DNA from: Variovorax paradoxus B4
Lineage (GTDB): Bacteria; Pseudomonadota; Gammaproteobacteria; Burkholderiales; Burkholderiaceae_C
NCBI RefSeq assembly: GCF_000463015.1
Contig: NC_022247.1
Span: forward strand, 868,001-932,000
DNA length: 64,000 nt
Reading direction: 5' to 3'
In this document: positions 25,466 through 34,502 of the stretch, one piece after another
Layout: each line of letters starts with the position of its first letter
How positions within the stretch are numbered: position 1 is the stretch's first letter
Program-made: the position numbers and the translations under genes
The notes under the pieces: generated by a model
What the model was told of the DNA's origin: nothing
The model's database searches: none
Seen by the model: only the letters and a program-made list of their open reading frames with translations

Positions 25466-26352
25466 AGCTGCTGCTGCTGGGCAAGGGCGGCCAGGTCGGC
25501 TGGGAGCTGCAGCGCAGCCTTGCGCCGCTGGGCGAGCTGGTCGCGCTCGACTTCGACAGCACCGACTTCCACGCCGACTTCAGCCGCCCCGAGCAGCTGG
25601 CCGACACCGTGCTCAAAGTGCGCCCCGACGTCATCGTCAATGCCGCGGCCCACACCGCCGTCGACAAGGCCGAGAGCGAGCCCGAGTTCGCGCGCACCCT
25701 CAACGCCACCTCGCCCGGCGTGGTGGCCGAGGCCGCGCAGCAGATCGGCGCACTCATGGTGCACTACTCCACCGACTACGTCTTCGACGGCAGCGGCCGC
25801 ACGCCCTGGAAGGAAGACGACGCCACCGGTCCGCTCAGCGTGTACGGCCGCACCAAGCTCGAAGGCGAGCAGCTGGTGGCAAAGCACTGCGCCAGCCACC
25901 TGATCTTCCGCACCAGCTGGGTCTACGCCGCGCGCGGCGGCAACTTTGCCAAGACCATGCTGCGCATCGCCAAGGAGCGCGATCGCCTGACCGTCATCGA
26001 CGACCAGTTCGGCGCGCCCACCGGCGCCGAGCTGCTGGCCGACGTCACGGCGCACGCCATTCGCGCCACCTTGCAGGACCCGGCCAAGGCTGGCCTGTAT
26101 CACGCGGTGGCCGGCGGCGAGACCACCTGGCACGGCTATGCGCGCTTCGTGATCGAGCAGGCGAAGGCGGCGGGGGTCGCACTCAAGGCCGGGCCCGAAG
26201 CGGTCGAGCCCGTGCCCACCAGCGCCTTCCCGACGCCGGCCACGCGCCCGCACAACTCGCGCCTCGACACCACGAAACTGCAATCGACCTTCGACCTCGT
26301 GCTGCCCACCTGGCAGTCCGGCGTTGCGCGCATGTTGCGCGAAACTTTCTGA
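25462..26352 (+). CDS. rfbD: dTDP-4-dehydrorhamnose reductase
   Basis: The 296-residue enzyme performs the final NAD(P)H reduction to dTDP-L-rhamnose. Visible are [11 protein letters not shown] at the N-terminus (nucleotide binding), [22 protein letters not shown] and YGRTKLEGE (catalytic Tyr/Lys), and [13 protein letters not shown]. The ATG at 25462 overlaps the rfbB stop (ATGA). The C-terminal [14 protein letters not shown] is characteristic of the family. Confidence 0.96.
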   Translation: MKLLLLGKGGQVGWELQRSLAPLGELVALDFDSTDFHADFSRPEQLADTVLKVRPDVIVNAAAHTAVDKAESEPEFARTLNATSPGVVAEAAQQIGALMVHYSTDYVFDGSGRTPWKEDDATGPLSVYGRTKLEGEQLVAKHCASHLIFRTSWVYAARGGNFAKTMLRIAKERDRLTVIDDQFGAPTGAELLADVTAHAIRATLQDPAKAGLYHAVAGGETTWHGYARFVIEQAKAAGVALKAGPEAVEPVPTSAFPTPATRPHNSRLDTTKLQSTFDLVLPTWQSGVARMLRETF

Positions 26353-26377
26353 TGGCAGACAAGAGACACGACACCCC

Positions 26378-27274
26378 ATGACCAAGACGACGCAACGCAA
26401 AGGCATCATCCTCGCCGGAGGCTCCGGCACCCGGCTGCACCCCGCCACGCTCGCGCTCAGCAAGCAGCTGCTGCCGGTGTACGACAAGCCGATGATCTAC
26501 TACCCGCTCAGCACGCTGATGCTCGGCGGCATGCGCGACATCCTGATCATCAGCACGCCGCAGGACACGCCGCGCTTCCAGCAACTGCTGGGCGACGGCA
26601 GCCAGTGGGGCATCAACCTGCAGTACGCGGTGCAGCCCAGTCCCGATGGTTTGGCACAGGCCTTCATCATCGGCGACAAATTCGTAGGAAATTCGCCGAG
26701 CGCGCTGGTGCTGGGTGACAACATCTTCTACGGCCACGACTTTGCGCACCTGCTGGCCGATGCCGATTCGAAGCCCTCCGGCGCCACCGTCTTCGCCTAT
26801 CACGTGCACGACCCCGAGCGCTACGGCGTGGTGGCCTTCGACGACAAGGGCAAGGCCAGCAGCATCGAGGAGAAGCCGGCCAAGCCCAAGAGCAGCTACG
26901 CCGTCACGGGCCTGTACTTCTACGACAACCAGGTGGTCGAGATCGCCAAGGCCGTGAAGCCGAGTGCGCGCGGCGAACTGGAGATCACGGCGGTCAACCA
27001 GGCCTACCTTGACTTGGACCAGCTCAACGTGCAGATCATGCAGCGCGGCTATGCTTGGCTGGACACCGGCACGCACGAGAGCCTGCTGGAAGCCGGCCAG
27101 TTCATCGCCACGCTGGAGCACCGGCAGGGCCTGAAGATCGCCTGCCCGGAAGAGATCGCGTGGCGCAATGGGTTCATCGACCGCGAGCAGCTGGCCAGGC
27201 TGGCCGCGCCGCTGCAGAAGAATGGCTACGGCAAGTACCTGAACCATCTGCTGGCCGAGGAGGTGCGCTCGTGA
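26378..27274 (+). CDS. rfbA: Glucose-1-phosphate thymidylyltransferase
   Basis: The 298-residue nucleotidyltransferase joins glucose-1-phosphate and dTTP to dTDP-glucose, supplying rfbB. It has the pyrophosphorylase signature [20 protein letters not shown] with [16 protein letters not shown], the metal aspartate in [11 protein letters not shown], and [20 protein letters not shown]. Length normal (about 290-300). It starts 25 bases after rfbD and its stop overlaps the rfbC GTG. Confidence 0.96.
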   Translation: MTKTTQRKGIILAGGSGTRLHPATLALSKQLLPVYDKPMIYYPLSTLMLGGMRDILIISTPQDTPRFQQLLGDGSQWGINLQYAVQPSPDGLAQAFIIGDKFVGNSPSALVLGDNIFYGHDFAHLLADADSKPSGATVFAYHVHDPERYGVVAFDDKGKASSIEEKPAKPKSSYAVTGLYFYDNQVVEIAKAVKPSARGELEITAVNQAYLDLDQLNVQIMQRGYAWLDTGTHESLLEAGQFIATLEHRQGLKIACPEEIAWRNGFIDREQLARLAAPLQKNGYGKYLNHLLAEEVRS

Positions 27275-27819
27275 AGGCCACGCCGACCGCCATTCCCGAG
27301 GTGCTGATCATCGAGCCGAAGGTCTTCGGCGATGCGCGCGGCTTCTTCTACGAGAGCTTCAACGGCAAGGCGTTCGACGAGGCGGTCGGGCGGCACATCG
27401 AGTTCGTGCAGGACAACCATTCGCGCTCGGCCAAGGGCGTGCTGCGCGGATTGCACTATCAGATCCAGCAGCCGCAGGGCAAGCTGGTGCGTGTGGCGCA
27501 AGGTGCGGTGTTCGATGTGGCGGTGGACATCCGCAAGTCGTCGTCTACCTTCGGACAATGGGTGGGCGTGGAACTGACTGCGGACAATCACAAACAGCTG
27601 TGGATACCGGCCGGGTTCGCGCATGCTTTTCTTGTGCTTAGCGCGACGGCAGACTTCCTCTACAAGACCACCGACTACTATGCGCCGGCGTATGAGCGCT
27701 GCATCGCGTGGAACGATGTGGCAGTGGGCATCGAGTGGCCTGAGATCGGAATGGCCCCCGTGTTGTCCGCCAAAGACCAGGCCGGTGTTTCACTGAACCA
27801 AGCTGAGACCTTCGACTAA
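27271..27819 (+). CDS. rfbC: dTDP-4-dehydrorhamnose 3,5-epimerase
   Basis: The 182-residue cupin epimerises C3 and C5 of the 4-keto sugar. Seen are [17 protein letters not shown], the catalytic histidine in [17 protein letters not shown], and the active-site [13 protein letters not shown]. The start is a GTG overlapping the rfbA stop as GTGA, which indicates coupling. It completes the four-enzyme dTDP-L-rhamnose set; a 70-base gap separates it from the next glycosyltransferase gene. Confidence 0.95.
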   Translation: MKATPTAIPEVLIIEPKVFGDARGFFYESFNGKAFDEAVGRHIEFVQDNHSRSAKGVLRGLHYQIQQPQGKLVRVAQGAVFDVAVDIRKSSSTFGQWVGVELTADNHKQLWIPAGFAHAFLVLSATADFLYKTTDYYAPAYERCIAWNDVAVGIEWPEIGMAPVLSAKDQAGVSLNQAETFD

Positions 27820-27889
27820 AAAAATGGGCGAAGACCGCCACCCATGTGTGAGTGCAATGCCCGCATGAGCGTCAAATTCGAGGAACCGA

Positions 27890-30805
27890 ATGTCGATTGA
27901 AGGAGCGCGGGAGACGCCCGAAGCACCAGTGGCAAACACTGGCGCAATACGTCAACAGGTCAGTGGCGTTGTCATTGCCTACAACCGGATTGATCTGATC
28001 GGTACCTGCCTCAGGGCGCTGTCGTTCGTCGACGAGCTCTTGGTGATTGACAAGTCCTCAACAGATGGGACCGCAGAGCTTGCGGCCCAGTTTGCAGACC
28101 GCGTGATCGTCGTGCCCTGGTCGCCTGTGGTTGAGGAAACCAGGGCGTTTGCGGTCGCGACCTGCAAGCACGACTGGATCGTCTGCATGGACGATGATGA
28201 ATGCCTGAGCGTCGAGGCTGTACGCTTCATCGAGCGCGAACTCATATCTCCCCGCGCGTCTGTCTACTTGTTGCCGCAGCGGCACTACATCATGGGCCAG
28301 CACGACGAGCGTGCCTACTATTGGCCTGAATTCCAGCCCAGGTTCTTCTCAAAACAGGCAATAACCTTCCTCGAGACGGTACATGGCGGAATGAAGTACG
28401 ACGAGGCGGCCGCCTTCGTCGTCCCCTACGGAGACGGTACCTGCATTCATCACTTGTCGCATAAGAACGTAGAGCAGTGGATCGAGAAGGCCAACCGCTA
28501 CACATCGAGGCTGGACCGGGTGCGAGTCCCGCATGCCGGTGATGATGTCGTGGCGTTCTCGCACGAGAATATCAACCGCTATGTCTCTGTCACCAAGTCG
28601 AGCGAGCCGGGAGGCTATCCACGCGCTGTGGCAGTGTTGCGCGCGCTGTACGACATCATCGACCGCCTCAAGACGTGGGAAGAAGAGGAGGGCGTCAATG
28701 GCGATGAGGCATTTCAGACGATTTGCCGCCAGCTTGATGCAGCGTATGCCCGCGAGCTCCCTACTCGAAAAATCGTCGCACCGCAGATCGATACCTCGCA
28801 ACTGGGAGCGGCCACAACACCGCTGCTTGCAAAGCTGCCCGAACGCGATGCGACCAGCAGCGATGAGCTTGCGCTCGAGACACTGCGTCGCGCGATCGAA
28901 GCATTGCGCGAGTCGTTGCGCCATGTCCGCGCGGCGGCCGAACTCGAGAGACGTAACGCCGATGCTGTGCTCGTGCATGAACGCCGATTGCTGGAGGAGA
29001 ACAGCAAACAATTCACCATTCGAGAAGCCGAGCTGGCAGAAGAGATGCGCGCAAATGCCGCCCTGCATGAGGCGCGGTTGCAAGAGGTGTCCGAAGGCGT
29101 TCAACTCGCGCGCAGCGAGCTGCAAGTCCACCGCAACAAGGCCGCCGTGCTTGAACAGCAGCTTGTTGCGAATGGCACGGCCGCTGAGCAACGGCTTCTG
29201 GCGTTGCAAGCTGAAGCGGATCAACTGAGAGCCGACGCTGCAAGCGCTCGCCAGCAGCTGCATGCGGTCTATGCCTCCGTCAGCTGGCGGCTTACTGGCC
29301 CAATGCGTGGAATTGCCTCGCGGCACCCGGGGGCGGTGGCCGGGCTGCGCGGGTTCCTCAGGCGCCATCCGAAACTCAGGCATGCGGCGGTGGGCACCGT
29401 CAAGGCCGGATGGCGGCTTATCACGCTGCGTCGGGTAGCGACGCCGGTACCGCCACCGCCACCGCCCGAAGTCGAGTTGTTGCCCGCGTTGGCCCCTAGT
29501 ACGGACGTCGACAAGCACTTCAATGTGCGGCGCATCGATGTGGACCGCTCGGTTGCGAGCACTCCGGTTTCGGCTGCGAACCGCCGCGTGCTCTGCGTCG
29601 GCCACGTGATGCCGTACCCGCCCCGCGCCGGTAATGAATACCGAATTCACCGGCTGTTGACGTGGCTGTCGAGCGCGGGCTGGAGTCCGATGGTCGTGAT
29701 TTGCCCGCTTCCGCATGAGATGCCTTCCGATCAACAGATCGCAATGGCCGCCTCGATCTATCCCAACTTCATCGTATGCGGGCACGACGGTGTGGTGCAC
29801 CACAATCTCTCCGAAGATTCGCACCTTGTCGAGAGCTTGGATGGCGAAGTTGTCCGCGACTTTGGCGCAGTGCTCGGCGAGCAAGATCCCGCAATCCAGC
29901 GTGAGCGCGATCTGCTCGCTACCATGCGCACTTTCTGCCCAGACGTGCTGATCGAATTGCTGCTGAAGCTCGACGAAAACTGGAAGCCCGACGTTCTTTT
30001 GGCCGAGTACGTGTTCATGACGCGGGCGTTCGCCGCGATGCGCTCCGAGCTACCGAAGGTGATTGACACCATCGATGTCTTTTCGACCAAGGCGAGCAAG
30101 GTTGAGCAATACGGCGTGACTGATGGGCTCGCCATGAGCGAGGCCGAGGAGGCCGCGTTGCTTAACCGAGCCCAGCTGCTGATCGGAATCCAGCCGGACG
30201 AATGCCGTGATCTTGCGCGGCTCGCTCCCGGTCGCCGTGTCGTGAATGTGGGTGTCGATTTCCATGTCAACGTCGAGGCTGGGGCGGCACCGTCCAAGCC
30301 CGTCGTTCTGCTGGTGGCCTCGAACAATCCGATGAACGTCAAAGGTACGCGGGACTTCCTGCGCTTTTCGTGGCCCATCATCCGCAAGGAAAGAGGGGAT
30401 GTCGAACTGCACATCGTCGGCGATGTGGGGCGATCGGTTGCAATCGTGCCCGACGGCGTCAAGGTGCTCGGCAGATTCGAAGAGCTGGACGCTGCGTATG
30501 CTGGTGCCGCAGTCGTTATCAATCCGACGGTAGCGGGCACAGGCCTCAAGATCAAGACGGTCGAGGCGATCTGCCAGTTGCGGCCGGTGGTCGCGTTTCC
30601 CGCCGGGGTCGACGGTATTGGTGGGGCAGCGAAACCGCTGCTCCACGTGGCCTCGGACTGGTTCGACTTCGCGCACCACGTGGTGCGTGTTCTCTCGGAC
30701 CGCCCAGACGCGGCGACGCTTGTCGAACTCGGCGCCGCACTTGCACGCGAGTTTTCGCCCGAAGTTGTCTATGCGGAGCTTGCCGGTGCAATTGATGAAC
30801 TCTGA
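27890..30805 (+). CDS. Two-domain glycosyltransferase (GT2 + coiled coil + GT4)
   Basis: The 971-residue protein fuses an N-terminal GT2 domain of the WaaE/KdtX-like type (VVIAYNRIDLIGTCL from residue 27, metal-binding DDDE at 101-104, about residues 25-250), a long charged coiled coil (about 325-455), the motif SWRLTGPMR at 465-473, a proline-rich linker, and a C-terminal GT4/GT-B domain (from about residue 560, with PRAGNEYRIHRLLTW and VAGTGLKIKTVEA). It probably adds two sugars in sequence to a growing surface glycan at the inner membrane. Base composition is somewhat less GC-rich than the rfb genes. Substrates cannot be read; L-rhamnose is plausible from context. Confidence 0.85.
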   Translation: MSIEGARETPEAPVANTGAIRQQVSGVVIAYNRIDLIGTCLRALSFVDELLVIDKSSTDGTAELAAQFADRVIVVPWSPVVEETRAFAVATCKHDWIVCMDDDECLSVEAVRFIERELISPRASVYLLPQRHYIMGQHDERAYYWPEFQPRFFSKQAITFLETVHGGMKYDEAAAFVVPYGDGTCIHHLSHKNVEQWIEKANRYTSRLDRVRVPHAGDDVVAFSHENINRYVSVTKSSEPGGYPRAVAVLRALYDIIDRLKTWEEEEGVNGDEAFQTICRQLDAAYARELPTRKIVAPQIDTSQLGAATTPLLAKLPERDATSSDELALETLRRAIEALRESLRHVRAAAELERRNADAVLVHERRLLEENSKQFTIREAELAEEMRANAALHEARLQEVSEGVQLARSELQVHRNKAAVLEQQLVANGTAAEQRLLALQAEADQLRADAASARQQLHAVYASVSWRLTGPMRGIASRHPGAVAGLRGFLRRHPKLRHAAVGTVKAGWRLITLRRVATPVPPPPPPEVELLPALAPSTDVDKHFNVRRIDVDRSVASTPVSAANRRVLCVGHVMPYPPRAGNEYRIHRLLTWLSSAGWSPMVVICPLPHEMPSDQQIAMAASIYPNFIVCGHDGVVHHNLSEDSHLVESLDGEVVRDFGAVLGEQDPAIQRERDLLATMRTFCPDVLIELLLKLDENWKPDVLLAEYVFMTRAFAAMRSELPKVIDTIDVFSTKASKVEQYGVTDGLAMSEAEEAALLNRAQLLIGIQPDECRDLARLAPGRRVVNVGVDFHVNVEAGAAPSKPVVLLVASNNPMNVKGTRDFLRFSWPIIRKERGDVELHIVGDVGRSVAIVPDGVKVLGRFEELDAAYAGAAVVINPTVAGTGLKIKTVEAICQLRPVVAFPAGVDGIGGAAKPLLHVASDWFDFAHHVVRVLSDRPDAATLVELGAALAREFSPEVVYAELAGAIDEL

Positions 30806-32744
30806 ATCGATGACAGACCCAGACTCGACCGCCGCTGACTCTTTGACCGCGGGGCCCTACGACCTGTTGATCGATATGTCTGCTTGCGCGCTCGATCAGG
30901 CAAAGCTCGATCGTCATGTCGCCAAGCTGCTGAAGTACTGCGGCTTCGCCGACGTCGTGGATCGACTCAGTGTCGTATTGCCGCCAAGTCTTAAGTTGCA
31001 GCCCCGGCCGGAGTGGCCCGGTGTGCTACGTAGCAGTGCCGACGGGGCCGGGTTGTTCGACCTTGCCGTCGAGGAGGCCACCGTGCGGCGCCGGGCATTG
31101 TTGGTGGTCATCGGTCCGCTGCTGCCGTCCAACGAAGTGCTCCTGCACCTGTGGCGTGCCGTTCATTCCGATCCATTGCTCGGCGTCGCTCAACCGCGCT
31201 TCGCCGATGCGCGAACCGATGGCATCTTTCCATTCCCGTATTCGGGCGAGGTTCCGAGCCATGGGCTCACCTCAAAAAGAGCGTTGGCGGAGTTGCCAGA
31301 GATCGCGATCACGGCGGAACTGCTGTCGTCGTGTCTTCTGCTGCGCCGTGAAGTCGTCGCCGCGCTCGGGCCCTCCGGGCCATTTCGCAGTTTGCCCGGT
31401 GCGCTCGCCCTGGGGCTGTGCCGGGCAAGACGCAAGGGTTACCGAAATGTGGTCTCCAACAGGGCGGTCGTCGTCCTGCCTGCGGATCCCAGCGAAGAGG
31501 CGCAACGGCTGGTCTACCCGAAGCTCGAATCAGCCGACATGACGACACTGCTCGACATGTATCCTGACCACGCGCGTGCAGGTGCCGAGATTGAACGTCG
31601 TGCGAGCCGGCGGCTGGAGCAACTCTTGGCTGCAGCGCATCCGCCTGCGCTCCAGTCGAGGCGCCTTCTGCTCGATTTCCGCGGCATGTCCGCCATTCAC
31701 AACGGCACGTCGCAAGTGATGCTGGGTTTGCTTGACGGCCTTTCGTCGGTCGAGCACCCATCTTGGGAAGTCGTTGTCCAAAGCCAGTCCGAGGCCGCGA
31801 GATTTCATGGCTTGGCAGAGCGGTATCCGGGTCTTGTCCATGCGCATGGCGATATTGCAGGCGCATACGCTGCTGCCCTGATGCCCAATCAGCCATGGGC
31901 GCTGGAAACCGTGGCGCAACTGCATCGCCACGCGCTGGTCAATATCTTCAACATCCTGGACACCATTGCCTGGGATGTGCTGTACGCAGTCGATCTTCGC
32001 GTGGAAGAAACTTGGCGTTTCATCGCTGCGCACGCAGATGGGCTTGCCTACATTTCGTCTTTCAGCCGCCAACGGTTTCAGCCGAGATTTCCGGTGAAGC
32101 CGTGCGTGCAGGAAAGAGTCATTCACCTGAGTCTCGATGGTAACGACCACTCGGATCCCGCGGTCGGTGCGCAGGCGCCGCTCGATCATGTGCTGCTGTT
32201 TGGCAACGACTACGACCATAAGGACCTAGTGCCGACATTGCAGGTCTTGTCCGATGCCTTTCCCTTGCAGAAATTCATGGTTCTTGGTGCGGCCTCTTGT
32301 GCGCTGCCGCGGGTCGAATACGTGCCGAGCGGACAGGTATCGGGCGACGAGGTTCACAGGCTGATCGCAACCGCGCAGGCGGTGGTGTTTCCGTCGCACT
32401 ATGAGGGCTTCGGGCTGCCGGTGGTGGAGAGCCTTGCCTACGGACGTTCCGTGCTGGTTCGAAAATCCGCCCTATGGGACGAGATTGCTGCGCATTCATG
32501 CTTGCCTGGCCGGATGATCGAGTTCGACGATACTGTGTCTTTGGTCGAGGGCCTGGGCCGAGTGTTGGCGGGGTTGCCGGTGAGCGAACTGTCTTGCGCT
32601 ACCGCACTCGCCGATGGCGTGCGTCCCCCGAACTGGCACAGCTATGCGTTGGACCTGCTCGATTTTGTCGAGGAATGCCTACACCGCACCGACATTGCAC
32701 GGTGGACGGAGCGAGAACATACCTTGACATGGATGAAGCTATGA
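30795..32744 (+). CDS. Glycosyltransferase, GT4 C-terminal domain with divergent N-terminal domain
   Basis: The 649-residue product has a C-terminal GT-B domain (from about residue 290, LLLDFRGMSAIHNGTSQVML) with the GT4 E-x7-E motif at E537 and E545 in HYEGFGLPVVES. The first ~280 residues look like a degenerate GT2 domain (LLVVIGPLLPSNEVLLHLWR, then SSCLLLRREVVAALG) without a clear DxD motif, perhaps a non-catalytic partner domain. The ATG at 30795 overlaps the preceding gene by 11 bases; ATG 30810 is an alternative. It overlaps the next gene by 4 bases, so it is part of the rfb-GT operon. Confidence 0.8.
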   Translation: MNSESMTDPDSTAADSLTAGPYDLLIDMSACALDQAKLDRHVAKLLKYCGFADVVDRLSVVLPPSLKLQPRPEWPGVLRSSADGAGLFDLAVEEATVRRRALLVVIGPLLPSNEVLLHLWRAVHSDPLLGVAQPRFADARTDGIFPFPYSGEVPSHGLTSKRALAELPEIAITAELLSSCLLLRREVVAALGPSGPFRSLPGALALGLCRARRKGYRNVVSNRAVVVLPADPSEEAQRLVYPKLESADMTTLLDMYPDHARAGAEIERRASRRLEQLLAAAHPPALQSRRLLLDFRGMSAIHNGTSQVMLGLLDGLSSVEHPSWEVVVQSQSEAARFHGLAERYPGLVHAHGDIAGAYAAALMPNQPWALETVAQLHRHALVNIFNILDTIAWDVLYAVDLRVEETWRFIAAHADGLAYISSFSRQRFQPRFPVKPCVQERVIHLSLDGNDHSDPAVGAQAPLDHVLLFGNDYDHKDLVPTLQVLSDAFPLQKFMVLGAASCALPRVEYVPSGQVSGDEVHRLIATAQAVVFPSHYEGFGLPVVESLAYGRSVLVRKSALWDEIAAHSCLPGRMIEFDDTVSLVEGLGRVLAGLPVSELSCATALADGVRPPNWHSYALDLLDFVEECLHRTDIARWTEREHTLTWMKL

Positions 32745-33619
32745 CCCCAAAGCTGCGGATTGCCACGCTTATGGCCCGCCACGGTACCGCTAAATATCAA
32801 TCCGCTGTGGCCGATCTTCGGGCACTGATCGAACAGCGCCTCCCGCAGATCGAGCACACCTTCATCGTTGTTGACAACGCGCTGCCTCCGTCGCACGAAG
32901 AACGCCTTGATGGCGGCGCGATACTGATCGGTGGGTCCAATGAGGCCTGGGAATTCTCTGCGTGGGATAGTGCCATCGCTTACCTAGGCTCACGCCTCGA
33001 CGACTTCGACTTCGTCCACCTTGCAACTTCCGCATTCAGACAACTGTACGTGGACTACCTAGACCGCTTCAGCGAGCGTATGTTGAACCTCATGCTGGGG
33101 CGAAGCGTGGCGCTGGGCCATGTCGACTACTACAACGAGTCGGTGTCGCTGCTGGGAGTGGGTTCTCAGTCGTGGCTCAGAACATCATTCGTCTTTCTTC
33201 CACCCGCTGAGATCAGGCTCTTGAGGTCATTGGTAAGCGTGACCAGCAAGGAGATCTTTTTCTCGGGAGATCCCGCAGAGCCGTTCTTGAAAGAGGCGCC
33301 AATTTCGTCCGGCTATCGAAAAAACATTCTTGGCTGGCTGACAGGCGATGGTACCGAGCAGGGGGTCGAATGGCACTCGCGCTTCAGGCTCGACGCCACG
33401 ACTTTGCCATTCTTCGAGAGCAAGGTGCTTGCAATCGTCAACGAGCAGATGCTCAGCAATCGGCTGAGAGCACAAGGTTGCGCGGTGGTTGATGCCACCT
33501 GGGCGGCGACTGTGGCCGAAGACCTCGAACAGCGAGGTGAGCCGTTCTCCATTCCCCGCTGGCAGGAGCAATTGGTGGCACGCGACAGCGTCGCGGCGCC
33601 GGCGAGCGTATTGGTGTAG
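32741..33619 (+). CDS. Unrecognised protein in polysaccharide operon
   Basis: The ~292-residue soluble protein is not assigned to a family. It begins MTPKLRIATLMARHGTAKY, and contains HTFIVVDNALPPS, DFDFVHLATSAFRQLYVDYL and a WLTGDG segment. The alternation of a first strand (RIATLMAR), a second (TFIVVDN) and an acidic DFDF region is reminiscent of a GT-A nucleotide-sugar-binding fold, but this is only a visual resemblance. The start overlaps the upstream GT4 stop as ATGA; an ATG 12 bases upstream is possible. Likely a glycan-modifying enzyme by context. Confidence 0.6.
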   Translation: MTPKLRIATLMARHGTAKYQSAVADLRALIEQRLPQIEHTFIVVDNALPPSHEERLDGGAILIGGSNEAWEFSAWDSAIAYLGSRLDDFDFVHLATSAFRQLYVDYLDRFSERMLNLMLGRSVALGHVDYYNESVSLLGVGSQSWLRTSFVFLPPAEIRLLRSLVSVTSKEIFFSGDPAEPFLKEAPISSGYRKNILGWLTGDGTEQGVEWHSRFRLDATTLPFFESKVLAIVNEQMLSNRLRAQGCAVVDATWAATVAEDLEQRGEPFSIPRWQEQLVARDSVAAPASVLV

Positions 33620-33655
33620 CTGCGAGAAGCCCGCCGTTGAAGTCGGGGGCTCGCA

Positions 33656-34447
33656 TTGATAGTCGCACAGCTCCAAAATTTCTTCACTTTCATGCCCATG
33701 ATGGACCCTCGACTCGAGCAGACCGACAAGTCGTTTTGGCACGGATTCACCAACTTTTACGACACGCACTTGCCGCACAGGATCGAAGGAAAGATCCTCG
33801 AATTCGGCGTGTTCAAGGGAAACTCGATACGGTGGTTGCTGGCAAAATTCCCCTACGCCCTCATTCACGGCGCGGACATTCTTCCGGCCCAGCCAGAGTG
33901 GCCTTTAGACTCTCGTGTTACTTATCACGAGGTCGATCAAGACGAAGAAGAGCAGGTGAAGAGCTTGCTCGAAAAGATCGGGCAAGGCCTTCGACTGTTG
34001 ATCGAGGACGGCTCTCATTTTCCGCGGCACCAATCGCGGTGCCTGAGGCTCGGTCTCGATGCTTTGGAACCGGGAGGGACCTATGTCCTCGAGGACATTC
34101 AAACCAGTCATCCCGCTCACAGCCAATACGCCGATGAGTTCGGCAGTGCCGTGGGGCAGACTTCGCTCTCCGTACTGCTTGCCTTTGAGCACTTGAAACG
34201 CCGAGGCGAAGCCTTATCGCCGTCCCGGCTGGCCGTGTTGGGACGAGGATCGCATTTCACGACCAGCGATATAGAAAAGCTGTTCGCGCAGATCGCGTCG
34301 ATTGATGTCTACAAGCGCGCGACGTTGCCATCAAAGTGCTGGAAGTGCGGCTCTTCAAATTTCGACTACCACTCATACCGCTGTGAGTGCGGCGTCGATC
34401 TGATGAACGAGGCGGACAGCATGACCGTGGTCATAAAGAAGGCTTGA
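33656..34447 (+). CDS. Class I SAM-dependent methyltransferase-like protein with C-terminal zinc ribbon
   Basis: The 263-residue product has a Rossmann methyltransferase core of the TylF/macrocin-O-methyltransferase-like type: IEGKILEFGVFKGNSIRWL (SAM motif I), GADIL, LRLLIEDGSHFPRHQ and ALEPGGTYVLEDIQ. The last 40 residues carry a zinc-ribbon pattern C-x2-C-x11-C-x-C (C228, C231, C243, C245), unusual for the family. The start is uncertain: TTG 33656 has GGGGG upstream, and ATG 33692 has none. It ends the plus-strand operon and may methylate a sugar, for instance as a chain-end cap. Confidence 0.78.
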   Translation: MIVAQLQNFFTFMPMMDPRLEQTDKSFWHGFTNFYDTHLPHRIEGKILEFGVFKGNSIRWLLAKFPYALIHGADILPAQPEWPLDSRVTYHEVDQDEEEQVKSLLEKIGQGLRLLIEDGSHFPRHQSRCLRLGLDALEPGGTYVLEDIQTSHPAHSQYADEFGSAVGQTSLSVLLAFEHLKRRGEALSPSRLAVLGRGSHFTTSDIEKLFAQIASIDVYKRATLPSKCWKCGSSNFDYHSYRCECGVDLMNEADSMTVVIKKA

Positions 34448-34481
34448 CTTCTGTTGCTCGGTGTCGAGTAGGCCTGGTGCG

Positions 34482-34502
34482 GAGTATGACGCCTTCATAC
34501 TC
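34482..34502. terminator. Bidirectional stem-loop between convergent genes
   Basis: GAGTATGA (34482-34489) and TCATACTC (34495-34502) form a perfect 8-base stem with a 5-base loop. The right arm contains the stop codon of the minus-strand gene ending at 34495. No U-tract is present. Confidence 0.5.

Noticed and set aside
27820..27850. Stem-loop with T-run after rfbC on the minus strand (CGCCCATTTTTTT)
   Set aside because: The T-run is on the strand with no gene ending here, and the stem has a two-base bulge; it would not terminate the rfb transcript.
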